Source of the DNA: an uncultured Lachnospiraceae bacterium
GTDB lineage: Bacteria > Bacillota > Clostridia > Lachnospirales > Lachnospiraceae
Assembly (NCBI GenBank): GCA_949738465.1
Contig: CATJBQ010000250.1
Span: 1-64,000, forward strand
Length of the DNA stretch: 64,000 nucleotides
Direction of reading: 5' to 3'
The position numbers and the translations under genes are program-made. Shown piece after piece: positions 1 to 7,741 of the stretch (position 1 is the stretch's first letter; each line of letters opens with the position of its first letter). The notes beneath the pieces were generated by a model. That model saw only the letters and a list, made by a program, of their open reading frames with translations, did no database searches and was not told where the DNA came from.

Positions 1-747
1 CCTGCCATTGACCCGGGCATGGGCCGCAATGGGCGCGCTGCAGCCGCCGCCTAAAGCACTCACAAAGGCCCGCTCGCAAACCGCTTCATACCAGGATTCC
101 TTCTGAAAAAAACCTTCCAGGCAGAGAAATTTCTCCCCGGCCCTTCCCTGCACCGCAAGAATCCCCTGGCCTGCCGCCGGAATGATCTCGTCCACCGTAA
201 AATACCGTCTGATGCGGTGTTCCAGTCCAAGGCGTTTTAAGCCCGCCGCCGCTAAGATCAGCCCGCCATATTCCCCCTGCTCCAGCTTCTGAAGCCGGGT
301 CAGAACATTTCCACGGATACTCCTGACAATCGCATCGGGAAAAAGCTTCTGTAATTGCACGATACGTCTGCGGCTGGAGCACCCCAGGGGCAGATTGGGA
401 TTGGGATGCTCCACCCCTTCCGGCAGCACCAGCACATCCCTGGGATCCTCCCGCCGGGAAAATCCCAAAAGCGGCAGGTCGTATGGCACCTCCATGGGCA
501 CATCCTTCAGACTGTGGACCGAAAGGTCGCTGCGGCCCTCCCGCAGGGCCTGGTCCAGTTCCTTGACAAACAGCCCCTTTCCTCCGATCTGGTCCAGCGT
601 CCGGTCAAGGATCTTATCTCCTGTGGTCTTCATAGGGACGATCTCCACCGTAAGCTCCGGATGGGAAGACCGTATGTAATCCTGCACCATTTCCGACTGT
701 ATCATTGCAAGCCGGCTTTCCCGGCTGCCGATCCTGATTGCTTCCAT
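1..747 (-). CDS. hemC: Hydroxymethylbilane synthase (porphobilinogen deaminase), partial
   Basis: Polymerises four porphobilinogen units into hydroxymethylbilane in the cytoplasm, the precursor of siroheme, haem and corrinoids. The 249 visible codons read without a stop to the window edge, so roughly the last 60 residues of a protein usually near 310 residues lie outside. The N-terminus has the family pattern (IGSRESRLAMIQ), followed by KTTGDKILDRTL, GKGLFVKELDQAL and SVHSLKDVP. GGGCSAPIAAH near the edge carries the cysteine that binds the dipyrromethane cofactor. The ATG at 747 follows a strong GGAGGAGAT site that belongs to the 51-nt repeat at 752-853. It is last in the visible run btuR-hemA-sirC-hemC, so siroheme or B12 supply is the likely purpose. 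Confidence 0.95.
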   Translation of the reverse strand, partial: MEAIRIGSRESRLAMIQSEMVQDYIRSSHPELTVEIVPMKTTGDKILDRTLDQIGGKGLFVKELDQALREGRSDLSVHSLKDVPMEVPYDLPLLGFSRREDPRDVLVLPEGVEHPNPNLPLGCSSRRRIVQLQKLFPDAIVRSIRGNVLTRLQKLEQGEYGGLILAAAGLKRLGLEHRIRRYFTVDEIIPAAGQGILAVQGRAGEKFLCLEGFFQKESWYEAVCERAFVSALGGGCSAPIAAHARVNGR

Positions 748-751
748 ATCT

Positions 752-853
752 CCTCCTTATTGCCCTGCTTTCTGGGCATAAAGGTATACCCGCAGGGTGT
801 TTCCTCCTTATTGCCCTGCTTTTTGGGCATAAAGGTACGGCCCAGGCCGCCTT
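752..853 (-). repeat. 51-nt RBS-bearing intergenic repeat, tandem copies 1 and 2
   Basis: Between sirC and hemC two units sit head to tail. The first runs from one TAAGGAGG (read on the minus strand, 752-759) to the next (803-810), a period of 51 nt. The second is similar for about 36 nt and then diverges. Each unit holds two small inverted repeats on the minus strand: ACCC-TGC-GGGT, and TGCCC with a 6-8 nt spacer to GGGCA. The left-hand TAAGGAGG serves as the hemC ribosome binding site. A third unit with the same 51-nt period is at 34873-34931. Confidence 0.8.
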
Positions 854-869
854 CTCTTGCCACTTCGTG

Positions 870-1361
870 TCAATTCACCTTGTCCCCGCAGGATGCTTCT
901 GGGCTGTCCGCCAGATACTGCCGCAGCTTCTGCGCTACCTTACGCACCCTGCCGTGATCCTTCCCGCCGGAGCAGACGCCGATCACCAGCTCCTCCTGCT
1001 CCACCAGGGCCGGAAAAAAGAAATCGCATTTGCTCTGGTCCGAGGACAGGTTCACCGGTATGCCAAGCTCCCGGCACTCCTTATAAATGGCCTCCTGCAC
1101 CGCCGGATTGTTGGTGCAGGCCAGCACAAAATCCGCCTCCCCGATGCCCGGCCGGTAGCTTTCCTCCAGGAAGCTGCACTGCCCGGGATACTCCGTCCCA
1201 TACTGCCGGATGGCATCGCTGATTCTGGGCGCGACCACCAGAACGTCCGCCCCGAACCGCAGAAGGGCGCCGACTCTTCTGGACGCGATCTTACCGCCGC
1301 CGTACACAAGGCAGCGCTTCCCCTTCAGAGAAATAAAAAGAGGAAAATAGCGTTCTTCCAT
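870..1361 (-). CDS. Precorrin-2 dehydrogenase / sirohydrochlorin ferrochelatase-type protein (Met8/CysG-N family)
   Basis: 163 residues matching the NAD-dependent Met8/SirC family, which oxidises precorrin-2 to sirohydrochlorin. The Rossmann segment with VYGGGKIASRRV lies near residues 19-30. The conserved VNLSSDQSKCDFFFPA segment and the basic C-terminal KVAQKLRQYL helix follow. There is no fused uroporphyrinogen methyltransferase domain, unlike enterobacterial CysG. It starts next to the hemA stop and is followed by the RBS-bearing repeat and hemC. Known family members differ in whether they also insert iron, and this cannot be decided here. Position next to hemA and btuR fits siroheme or anaerobic B12 synthesis. 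Confidence 0.9.
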   Translation of the reverse strand: MEERYFPLFISLKGKRCLVYGGGKIASRRVGALLRFGADVLVVAPRISDAIRQYGTEYPGQCSFLEESYRPGIGEADFVLACTNNPAVQEAIYKECRELGIPVNLSSDQSKCDFFFPALVEQEELVIGVCSGGKDHGRVRKVAQKLRQYLADSPEASCGDKVN

Positions 1362-2600
1362 CTATCCTTCCTCCTGGCCATACACCTGTTCCAAAGCTTC
1401 TAAGCACTCCCGGAAGATCTCCGGCTCCAGATGATCCCGCAATCCGAACATCAGTTTGTTTACCACCTTTACTGCCGCCTCCCCGGCCCCCTCCTCCAGC
1501 GTCTTTACCGCCTGGGCGGGGAGCGCCAGGACTTTCGTGGTCTTCCGGGTGCGCCACACAAGATCCGCAGAAGCGCGGCTGCTTATGCCATTGACCCGGG
1601 GAAGCAGGTCGCGGCATTCATACCAGCCGTAAAACTCCTCCATTTTTTCCTTTAAAATCTCCCTGGCTCTTTGGACCTGCTCCTGCATAGCCGCCGAAAA
1701 AGCATCGATCCGGAAGGAGTCGATATCGTACAAAACCACACCGGGAAGCTCCGCAATGGTTGGATCCATGTCCCTTGGCACCGCCAGGTCGATGTAAATC
1801 TGCCGGGAGGGCCGTCTTATTTTTGCAAGCTCCTCCCTGGAAATGGTGCAGTTGGGGCTGGCCGTAGCCGAAACTACAAGATCGCACTCCGGAATCTCCC
1901 GATACCGCTCCCCATAATTCACCCGCTTACATCCTCTGGGGATTTTCACCTCCCCGCTGTGGTACTGGCGCACCGTCATCGTCACCTCCGCCCCCGCTTC
2001 CATCAGGGCCGTAGCCGTCAGCGGTCCCATCTCGCCGTTCCCGATCCCCAGACAGGTCTTTCCCGCCACTGGATCCCCCTGCTGTTTCAGAGCCGCAATG
2101 GCCTGATGGGCGGCCGAATAATTGGCTTTCTGGATGGGAACCAGCGTTTTGACCCGCTTGCCCCCGGTGACGGCCATGCGGAACAGCGTTTCCAAAACCT
2201 GGTCCGTGTAGTAGCATTCTCTGGCAAACGCCAGCGCCTCCTTCACCTGGGTCAGGATCTGGTCCTCCCCCAGGATCTGTGATTTCAGCCCGCCGGCCAC
2301 TTCGAACAAATGTTCTATCGCTTCTTTATTTTTCCGTACCACAAAAAAGGGCCGGTAAACCAGGGGGTCCGCCTGCATCCACCGGCACAGCACCTCCCCG
2401 GCATTCAGCTCCTCCCCTTCCCGTCCATTGAGCCACAGCTCCGTCCGGTTGCAGGTGGACAGCAGCACGCAGCCCGATATCCCCTTTTGCCCTTTCAGCC
2501 AACCATACGCCTCCCCCATGGATTTTCTGGTAAAAGCAAACTCCTGCCGCACATCCAGGGGCGCTTTGGTATGGTCGATCCCGATCATCTGTATATTCAT
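1362..2600 (-). CDS. hemA: Glutamyl-tRNA reductase
   Basis: Reduces glutamyl-tRNA(Glu) to glutamate-1-semialdehyde with NADPH, the first step of the C5 tetrapyrrole route. About 412 residues, the normal length. The N-terminal catalytic domain has GIDHTKAPLDVRQEFAF and LLSTCNRTELW, whose Cys forms the thioester. The Rossmann segment GIGNGEMGPLTATAL and the C-terminal dimerisation helices follow. I place the start at ATG 2600 (MNIQMIGIDHTK); the frame also opens at a TTG at 2624, but that has no good ribosome binding site. The btuR stop is 29 nt upstream, so the two are probably cotranscribed. Confidence 0.95.
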   Translation of the reverse strand: MNIQMIGIDHTKAPLDVRQEFAFTRKSMGEAYGWLKGQKGISGCVLLSTCNRTELWLNGREGEELNAGEVLCRWMQADPLVYRPFFVVRKNKEAIEHLFEVAGGLKSQILGEDQILTQVKEALAFARECYYTDQVLETLFRMAVTGGKRVKTLVPIQKANYSAAHQAIAALKQQGDPVAGKTCLGIGNGEMGPLTATALMEAGAEVTMTVRQYHSGEVKIPRGCKRVNYGERYREIPECDLVVSATASPNCTISREELAKIRRPSRQIYIDLAVPRDMDPTIAELPGVVLYDIDSFRIDAFSAAMQEQVQRAREILKEKMEEFYGWYECRDLLPRVNGISSRASADLVWRTRKTTKVLALPAQAVKTLEEGAGEAAVKVVNKLMFGLRDHLEPEIFRECLEALEQVYGQEEG

Positions 2601-2629
2601 ATCCCGCTCTTTTCCATTCTGCAAAAAAA

Positions 2630-3154
2630 CTACATCTCGATTCCCTTCCGGGCCGGAATGCCCTTGTCAAAGGGATGCTTCACCTTCACGATCCTGGAAA
2701 TATAATCGGCAAGCTCACAAAGCTCCGGCGCCGGATCCCGGCCGGTGAGCACCACCTCCAGCTCCTGGGGTTTCTTTTTCAGAAACTCCAGCACCTCCGT
2801 CCGGTCCACCATGTCCAGGTTGTAGCTGGCTATCAGCTCATCCAGCACCAGCAGACGGACATTCTCTGTGCGGGCAAGCTCCGCCACCCTTCTGAAATGC
2901 TCCGTGTAAAACTGCCGGGCCTTCTCCTTCGTATCCGCATCCATGGTAAAAACAAACCCATAGCTCTCGCTGCAGCGCACCAGATGGATATTCGTAAGCT
3001 GCTCTAACATTGCAAGCTCGCTGGAATCGTCCGTTTTTAAAAACTGTGTATACAGCACCTTCTGGCCGCTTCCGGCACAACGCACCGCAAGCCCCACGCC
3101 CGCGCTGGTCTTCCCCTTTCCGTCCCCCTCATAAATGTGAATCAATCCGTTCAT
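2630..3154 (-). CDS. btuR: Corrinoid (cob(I)alamin) adenosyltransferase, BtuR/CobO family
   Basis: Transfers the adenosyl group of ATP to Co(I) corrinoids to make adenosylcobalamin. 174 residues with the family P-loop near the N-terminus (IYEGDGKGKTSAGVGLAVR), a VLDELIASYNL Walker B-like segment and LTGRDPAPELCELADYIS. Adenosylcobalamin is the cofactor of lysine 5,6-aminomutase, which is encoded at 32.5-34.9 kb. A second, shorter paralogue is at 50477-50962. It heads the hem gene run. No cobalamin riboswitch is visible in its short leader. Confidence 0.92.
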   Translation of the reverse strand: MNGLIHIYEGDGKGKTSAGVGLAVRCAGSGQKVLYTQFLKTDDSSELAMLEQLTNIHLVRCSESYGFVFTMDADTKEKARQFYTEHFRRVAELARTENVRLLVLDELIASYNLDMVDRTEVLEFLKKKPQELEVVLTGRDPAPELCELADYISRIVKVKHPFDKGIPARKGIEM

Positions 3155-3207
3155 GTTCCTTCCTCCTGCTTTCTTCTATTTTCCCGAAATCTTCTCATAC
3201 TTTTATT

Positions 3208-3237
3208 AGTATACCATATCTTGATGGGGTTTTGCTA
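3208..3237 (-). promoter_or_regulatory. Probable promoter of btuR-hemA-sirC-hemC
   Basis: On the minus strand a TAGCAA box is followed after 18 nt by a perfect TATACT -10 element, about 55 nt upstream of the btuR ATG. The -35 is weak, so the call rests mainly on the -10 and its position. Confidence 0.4.
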
Positions 3238-3273
3238 TAGTTTTATGAAATGGATTCGAAGTGTTTATGAAAG

Positions 3274-3313
3274 AAAACCTGCTAACAAAAGTCAAAGCTT
3301 TTTAGCAGGTTTT
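3274..3313. terminator. Bidirectional-looking intrinsic terminator
   Basis: A perfect 12-bp inverted repeat, AAAACCTGCTAA and TTAGCAGGTTTT, with a 16-nt loop. On the minus strand the stem is followed by TTTTCTTTC, on the plus strand by an AT-rich tract ending in TTTTT. It separates the degenerate dinD region from the btuR promoter. Confidence 0.55.
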
Positions 3314-3381
3314 AAATAATTTTTCATATGAATCTTTCCATAACAATAAAACGGGGGAATCCGGTCAGCCATATTCTTTGC

Positions 3382-3480
3382 TTATGGTAAAACTTTCGTG
3401 TTGTATTTTCTGGCCTGTATCTCTTTATGGACTTCTAATCCGCGAATATTATAATAGTCTATACGCTCCTGCCGACTCAT
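3382..3480 (-). CDS. Possible 32-residue small protein or remnant
   Basis: Starts MSRQERIDYYNIRGLEVHK and ends KVLP. Its ATG overlaps, in ATGA fashion, a TGA that would end the frame continuing from the dinD remnant. I recognise no family. There is no clear ribosome binding site, so it may be debris of the element that brought dinD rather than a working gene. Confidence 0.25.
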   Translation of the reverse strand: MSRQERIDYYNIRGLEVHKEIQARKYNTKVLP

Positions 3481-3512
3481 ATCATTTCAATAATTTGCTG
3501 TGCAATATCCGC

Positions 3513-3866
3513 CTATTCGCCCTCCTTGAAATCTTTTGGCAGTATTCCTGCCTGTGCAACGATTTTCTTTTCCTGTGATTTTACGCGCCGCTCCAGTTTT
3601 TTGATGTCTTCAGAGGGCGGCAGATTTTCAGGCTTGATACCACGCTGCCCACCCTTGTCGATAGTCATCATTTTCGTGACCTCACGAAAATGATCCAGCG
3701 CTATGATTCCAGAAGCTTCACAGGATTCCATGGCACGACAGACTGCTTTATCGAAATTTTCCCAGCGCTCATAGCCGAGAAGTGGCATTAATTCACGGGC
3801 ATACCAAAATTCTATATCAGCGATTTCCATCGTGTGGATATCATGGTATTCCGAAAGCCTTCTCAA
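3513..3866 (-). pseudogene. dinD: Internally deleted DinD (DNA damage-inducible protein D) remnant
   Basis: The first 75 or so residues match the DinD N-terminal BRO-like domain: FWYARELMPLLGYERWENF, CRAMESCEASG and LDHFREVTKMM. After IDKGGQRGIK the frame jumps directly to a DinD-like tail, PENLPPSEDIKKLERRVKSQ. The whole conserved middle is missing: about 117 residues instead of the usual 270 or so. The reading frame also resumes in phase after the TAG at 3513 (ADIAQQIIEMI then TGA), suggesting a nonsense mutation near the original C-terminus. The frame opens with TTG only 7 nt after the panD stop and has no promoter of its own. In E. coli DinD interacts with RecA; nothing suggests this version is active. 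Confidence 0.7.
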
Positions 3867-3872
3867 AACCGT

Positions 3873-4271
3873 TCAGTCCCCCCAGCCCGGACTCAGCTCC
3901 CCATATTTCTCATACCTGGCCACCTGCCGGATCTGGTTTTCCTCATCCACAAACACCACATAGGGCTTGTGCTCCTTCGCCTCCTGGGGCGTCATCTGGG
4001 CGTAGCACATCAAAATGATATGGTCGCCCACCGCAACCTGGCGGGCCGCCGCCCCGTTTAAGCAGATCATGCCGCTGCCCGGCTCCCCGGCAATGGTGTA
4101 GGTCTCAAAGCGGTTGCCGTTCTCCACATCCACAATCTGCACATATTCGTATTCCAGAATTCCGGCAGCCTCCATCAGCACGGGATCCACGGTAATACTG
4201 CCCACATAATTCAATTCCGCCTGGCGCACCACCGCCCGGTGGATCTTGCCCTTTAACATCGTTACAAGCAT
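3873..4271 (-). CDS. panD: Aspartate 1-decarboxylase proenzyme
   Basis: Makes beta-alanine from aspartate for pantothenate synthesis using a self-generated pyruvoyl group. 132 residues from ATG 4271, chosen because AAGGAGAACGAAC lies directly before it; an earlier in-frame start at 4301 has no such site. The self-cleavage site is NYVGSITVD, between Gly24 and Ser25. The [12 protein letters not shown] segment before it and the [12 protein letters not shown] segment after it are typical. It is the last gene of panG-panB-panC-panD and ends next to the dinD remnant. Confidence 0.95.
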   Translation of the reverse strand: MLVTMLKGKIHRAVVRQAELNYVGSITVDPVLMEAAGILEYEYVQIVDVENGNRFETYTIAGEPGSGMICLNGAAARQVAVGDHIILMCYAQMTPQEAKEHKPYVVFVDEENQIRQVARYEKYGELSPGWGD

Positions 4272-4307
4272 GTTCGTTCTCCTTGCTCTTTCAAATCCCA
4301 ACCGGCC

Positions 4308-5150
4308 CTACAGGATAATCCGGTTATCAATGAGGCGCGTGGTACCGATATACACCGCAATGGCGATCAGCACGGCGCCCTCCACCTTCTGGATGGGCTG
4401 GATATTATCAAAGCTGACAATCTCCACATAATCGATCCGGGCCGCCGAACAGGTGTTCAGTTTTTCTGTGATGGCCGCCTTCACCTTCCCGGCATCGGTC
4501 TCGCCGCCCTCGATCAAGGCCATAGCCACTTCCAGGGACTGGTTTAAGATCACTGCCTGGGCCCGCTCCTCCGCCGACAGATAGGTGTTGCGGGAGCTTT
4601 TCGCCAATCCGTCCGCTTCCCGTACAATGGGACAGCCCACAATCTCGATATCAAAATCCAGGTCGATCACCATCCGCCGGATAATGGCAAGCTGCTGGGC
4701 GTCCTTCTGCCCAAAATAAGCCCGCTGGGCGGGAATGATATGGAACAGCTTGCTCACCACCGTCTGCACGCCCCGGAAATGTACCGGACGGCTGGCGCCG
4801 CACAGCTTCTCCGGCAGGGTGTGCATATCCACGTAACCGCAGAAATTGGGGCCGTACATCTCCTCCACCTCCGGGTGGAAAATCCAGTCCACGCCGGCTT
4901 CCTCACACAATCCCGCATCCCTCTCCAAATCTCTCGGATAGCTGTCATAATCCTCGCCGGGCCCGAACTGCATGGGGTTTACAAAAATACTGACCACCAC
5001 TTTATCGTTCTCTTTTCTGGCCCGCTCCATCAGGCTCTTATGGCCGTCGTGGAGATATCCCATGGTGGGAACCAGCGCCACCGAAAGGCCCTGGTTCTTC
5101 CACTCCTTCACCTGGTCTCTTGTCTCTTTGATACTTCCTGAAATCTTCAT
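4308..5150 (-). CDS. panC: Pantothenate synthetase (pantoate-beta-alanine ligase)
   Basis: Joins pantoate and beta-alanine with ATP through a pantoyl-adenylate intermediate. 280 residues, the usual size. It has VPTMGYLHDGHKSL with the nucleotidyltransferase HxGH signature at residues 34-37, FVNPMQFGPGEDYDSYPR, and the C-terminal KMSKS-equivalent region DGLAKSSRNTYL. The ribosome binding site GGGGGAGGAAG precedes ATG 5150. It sits between panB and panD in the pantothenate operon. Confidence 0.96.
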   Translation of the reverse strand: MKISGSIKETRDQVKEWKNQGLSVALVPTMGYLHDGHKSLMERARKENDKVVVSIFVNPMQFGPGEDYDSYPRDLERDAGLCEEAGVDWIFHPEVEEMYGPNFCGYVDMHTLPEKLCGASRPVHFRGVQTVVSKLFHIIPAQRAYFGQKDAQQLAIIRRMVIDLDFDIEIVGCPIVREADGLAKSSRNTYLSAEERAQAVILNQSLEVAMALIEGGETDAGKVKAAITEKLNTCSAARIDYVEIVSFDNIQPIQKVEGAVLIAIAVYIGTTRLIDNRIIL

Positions 5151-5171
5151 ATCCGTCTTCCTCCCCCGACT

Positions 5172-5999
5172 TTAGTACAATTTCTCCAGCACATCATCAC
5201 TGATGGCATACTCATGCTTCTTCTCCGGGAAGGAGCCGTCCTTCACCGCCGCGTCGTAGGCGGCAAAAGCCTCCCGCATGGTCTGGCCCACCTCGGCGAA
5301 GCGCCGCACAAATTTTGGCGTAAAGTCGGAAAACAACCCCAGCATATCCTGGTAAACCAGCACCTGTCCGTCGCAGACATTGCCGGCCCCGATCCCGATG
5401 GTGGGAATGGAAACCTCCTTCGTCACCATCTCCGCCAGTCTGGCCGGCACGCACTCTAAGACCACGGCAAAGGCCCCTGCCGCCTCCACTGCCTTCGCGT
5501 CCTCTAAAAGCTTCTTAGCCGCGCTCTCGGTCTTGCCCTGCACCTTAAAGCCGCCAAAGGCATTGATGGACTGGGGCGTCAGGCCGATATGGGCGCAGAC
5601 CGGAATACCCGCCGCCGTGATGGCCGCAATCTGGGGACAGACCTCCTTGCCGCCCTCCAGCTTCACCGCCGCCGCCCGGCCCTCCTTCATCAGCCGCCCG
5701 GCATTGATTAAAGCGTCCGTCACCGACACCTGATAGCTCATAAAAGGCATATCTACAATCAAAAGGGCATTTTTCACGCCCCGGGACACGGCTGCCCCGT
5801 GATGGATCATATCCTCCATGGTGACGGAAATGGTGTCCTCATAGCCCAGAATCACATTTCCCAGGGAGTCTCCCACCAGGATGGAGTTGACCCCGGACTC
5901 GTCGATGAGCTTTGCCGTGGAATAGTCGTAGGCCGTCAGCATGGACAGCTTCTCGCCCTTTTGCTTTGCTTCCTTAAATGTAGTTACTGTGTTTTTCAT
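5172..5999 (-). CDS. panB: 3-methyl-2-oxobutanoate hydroxymethyltransferase
   Basis: Adds a hydroxymethyl group from methylenetetrahydrofolate to alpha-ketoisovalerate to give ketopantoate. 275 residues with the (beta/alpha)8 family landmarks: [61 protein letters not shown] and [21 protein letters not shown]. Only 21 nt separate its stop from the panC start. The next enzyme needed is a ketopantoate reductase; the gene upstream is the candidate. Confidence 0.96.
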   Translation of the reverse strand: MKNTVTTFKEAKQKGEKLSMLTAYDYSTAKLIDESGVNSILVGDSLGNVILGYEDTISVTMEDMIHHGAAVSRGVKNALLIVDMPFMSYQVSVTDALINAGRLMKEGRAAAVKLEGGKEVCPQIAAITAAGIPVCAHIGLTPQSINAFGGFKVQGKTESAAKKLLEDAKAVEAAGAFAVVLECVPARLAEMVTKEVSIPTIGIGAGNVCDGQVLVYQDMLGLFSDFTPKFVRRFAEVGQTMREAFAAYDAAVKDGSFPEKKHEYAISDDVLEKLY

Positions 6000-6092
6000 G
6001 GTAATCCTCCTTCTCTTAGCGCCAAACCGGTCGCCCTGATTTTTCCGGTATCCGCCCAGAAATCCTTCCGCTTTTTTCCGTGTTCTCCCGTT

Positions 6093-6947
6093 TTAATCGA
6101 ACAACAGTTCTTTCATACTATCATAATTCTGATCCGGATGCTTCTTTACCGCAAGGGAAACCAGCTTCCTGCCGCAGGCCCGGTACAGCTCCTGCTGTTC
6201 TTCGCAAAGCTCCGCCAGATGCTTCCTGACCGTTCCGGTATCTCCACGCTCTATGGGGCCGGTGAGGGCAGAAACGCATCCGTCCGAAATGGCGTTTTCC
6301 ACATTTTTCTTCACCAGAATCCGGCTGAACTCTCTGGCCTCCCTGGCAGAAAATCCACATTCCTCCAGCAGCTCGTAGCCTGCGGAGAGCACGGCGAGTA
6401 CATGGTTGGACAACAGGCTTGCCGCCGCATGGTACTTCCCCTTCAACGCCTGCCGGATAGGTACCGCCCCATTCCCCAGGGCCGCAAAGGCTTCCTGCCA
6501 CAACGAAACCGCCCTGGGATGTCCCTCCAGGGTAAAGCTTGCCTCATACAGTTGTCGATACACGGATTCCCGGTTGCTGAACGCAAACAGTGGATGAATG
6601 GAGATGGGATCAGCGCCCGTTTCCTCCACTCCTGAAAATACATCGGATGATAAGGAGCCACTCAAATGACAGATCATCTTGCCGCTCAATTGCTCCTGCC
6701 GCAGGGATTCCCACACCTTTGTTACCGCTCCGTCCGGAGTCGATACGATGATGGCGTCGCTGCCCTGCACAGCTTCTCCCAATGACGTAAAACACTGGGA
6801 GGAGGTGAAGGAAGCCGCCCAGGCGGCGTCTGCTTCCTCCAGACTATAATACCCGCTGACGATAAGGCCCGCCCTGCCGCCCGCTTCTGAAAAATATTTT
6901 CCCAGGCTGCACCCTGCCTTACCGGCGCCAATAAATCCTATTCTCAT
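6093..6947 (-). CDS. panG: Rossmann/DUF2520 protein, probable PanG-type ketopantoate reductase
   Basis: 284 residues from ATG 6947, which has a GGGGTGATAAC site; the longer frame to 6992 lacks one. An N-terminal NAD(P)-binding fold begins MRIGFIGAGKAGCSLGKYF. A helical C-terminal domain contains KGKYHAAASLLSNHVLAVL and LTGPIERGDTGTVRKHL, a pattern of the DUF2520 family. Members of this family, named PanG, have been described as alternative ketopantoate reductases unrelated to PanE. The gene leads panB-panC-panD and no panE is present in the window, so the role is well supported by context. The enzymatic assignment remains inference. Confidence 0.78.
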   Translation of the reverse strand: MRIGFIGAGKAGCSLGKYFSEAGGRAGLIVSGYYSLEEADAAWAASFTSSQCFTSLGEAVQGSDAIIVSTPDGAVTKVWESLRQEQLSGKMICHLSGSLSSDVFSGVEETGADPISIHPLFAFSNRESVYRQLYEASFTLEGHPRAVSLWQEAFAALGNGAVPIRQALKGKYHAAASLLSNHVLAVLSAGYELLEECGFSAREAREFSRILVKKNVENAISDGCVSALTGPIERGDTGTVRKHLAELCEEQQELYRACGRKLVSLAVKKHPDQNYDSMKELLFD

Positions 6948-7034
6948 GTTATCACCCCGCCTTATCTTATCTACAATCGTTCGTGACAACACTTATCATG
7001 CGATGCAGTTTCATACGAATACCGCTCACTAAAG

Positions 7035-7063
7035 AATTTACCACTTATGAAAAAGAATTTCAA
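7035..7063 (-). promoter_or_regulatory. Probable sigma-A promoter of the pantothenate operon
   Basis: Minus strand TTGAAA, 17-nt spacer, TAAATT, about 88 nt upstream of the panG ATG. It is the only good promoter-like match in the gap between rnhA and panG. Confidence 0.55.
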
Positions 7064-7093
7064 GTAAAAAATGATGGGATTTCCCTAAGATTT

Positions 7094-7711
7094 CTACTCC
7101 TTCGCCCCTTCCGGCCCAATCCCCACCGCCTGCTTTGCCAGCTTATCCGCCAGGTCATTGTACTTGTCCCCGGAATGACCCTTCACCTTCACAAAACGCA
7201 CATCCAACTGCCGGATCGCCCGCTGGTAAAAATCCCGGTAGGCAATGGTCCCTTCCTTGTTGGCCTTCCAGGCCCCGGTGCACCATTTCTCAATCCCCTC
7301 ATAATCATAAAAAATCGTAAGGCTCGCGATCTGATGCTCCAGACAGTAATTCATGGCGCACATGCTGCCCTCGATCTCCCCGGCCACATTGCGCATGGCA
7401 GCCCGATTGGGATCCGAGAATTTTCTTGAAAAATACTGGGTGCTGCCCCGGTAAAACAGCACCACCCCGCAGGAATATTCCCCGGTGGCAGCATTGTAGC
7501 TGCCATCCACATAGGCCGTCGCTCCCCCTTCGCCCGCATCCTGGAATTCTTCCTTCTGCCCTCCCAGGAGATACGCCTCCGCCTTCAGGATATCGTCAAA
7601 GCCCTTATATTCCGCCCCGGAAACTCCCTGGATATTCTTCTGGCAGTCCACCCAGTTCAGATAAATCCCCACGGTCAGCCCGTTGCGCACTGCATAATAT
7701 TTTTTTGCCAT
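7094..7711 (-). CDS. rnhA: Ribonuclease H with N-terminal viroplasmin-like domain
   Basis: Cleaves the RNA strand of RNA-DNA hybrids. About 205 residues. An N-terminal hybrid-binding viroplasmin-type domain (KYYAVRNGLTVGIYLNWVDC, GAEYKGFDDILKAEAYL) precedes an RNase HI domain. The latter has the first catalytic Asp in TAYVDGSYNAATGEYSCG, Glu in AGEIEGSMCAMNYC, Asp in LTIFYDYEGIEKW and the last Asp in KVKGHSGDKYNDLADKLAK. ATG 7711 follows GGAGGAGGAAAAA. A palindrome resembling a Gram-positive LexA box lies directly upstream at 7728-7741. Confidence 0.93.
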   Translation of the reverse strand: MAKKYYAVRNGLTVGIYLNWVDCQKNIQGVSGAEYKGFDDILKAEAYLLGGQKEEFQDAGEGGATAYVDGSYNAATGEYSCGVVLFYRGSTQYFSRKFSDPNRAAMRNVAGEIEGSMCAMNYCLEHQIASLTIFYDYEGIEKWCTGAWKANKEGTIAYRDFYQRAIRQLDVRFVKVKGHSGDKYNDLADKLAKQAVGIGPEGAKE

Positions 7712-7727
7712 TTTTTCCTCCTCCAAA

Positions 7728-7741
7728 AGAACATATGTTCT
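7728..7741. promoter_or_regulatory. LexA-box-like palindrome upstream of rnhA
   Basis: AGAACATATGTTCT is a perfect 14-bp palindrome containing GAAC-N4-GTTC, the core of the Bacillus/Clostridium LexA operator. It lies between the stop of the NYN gene and the rnhA ribosome binding site. A near-identical palindrome is at 43714-43727. No obvious promoter accompanies it, so regulation is inferred. Confidence 0.45.

Noticed and set aside
3155-3260. Possible cobalamin riboswitch before btuR
   Set aside because: The leader after the likely start site is only about 50 nt and lacks the B12 box pattern.
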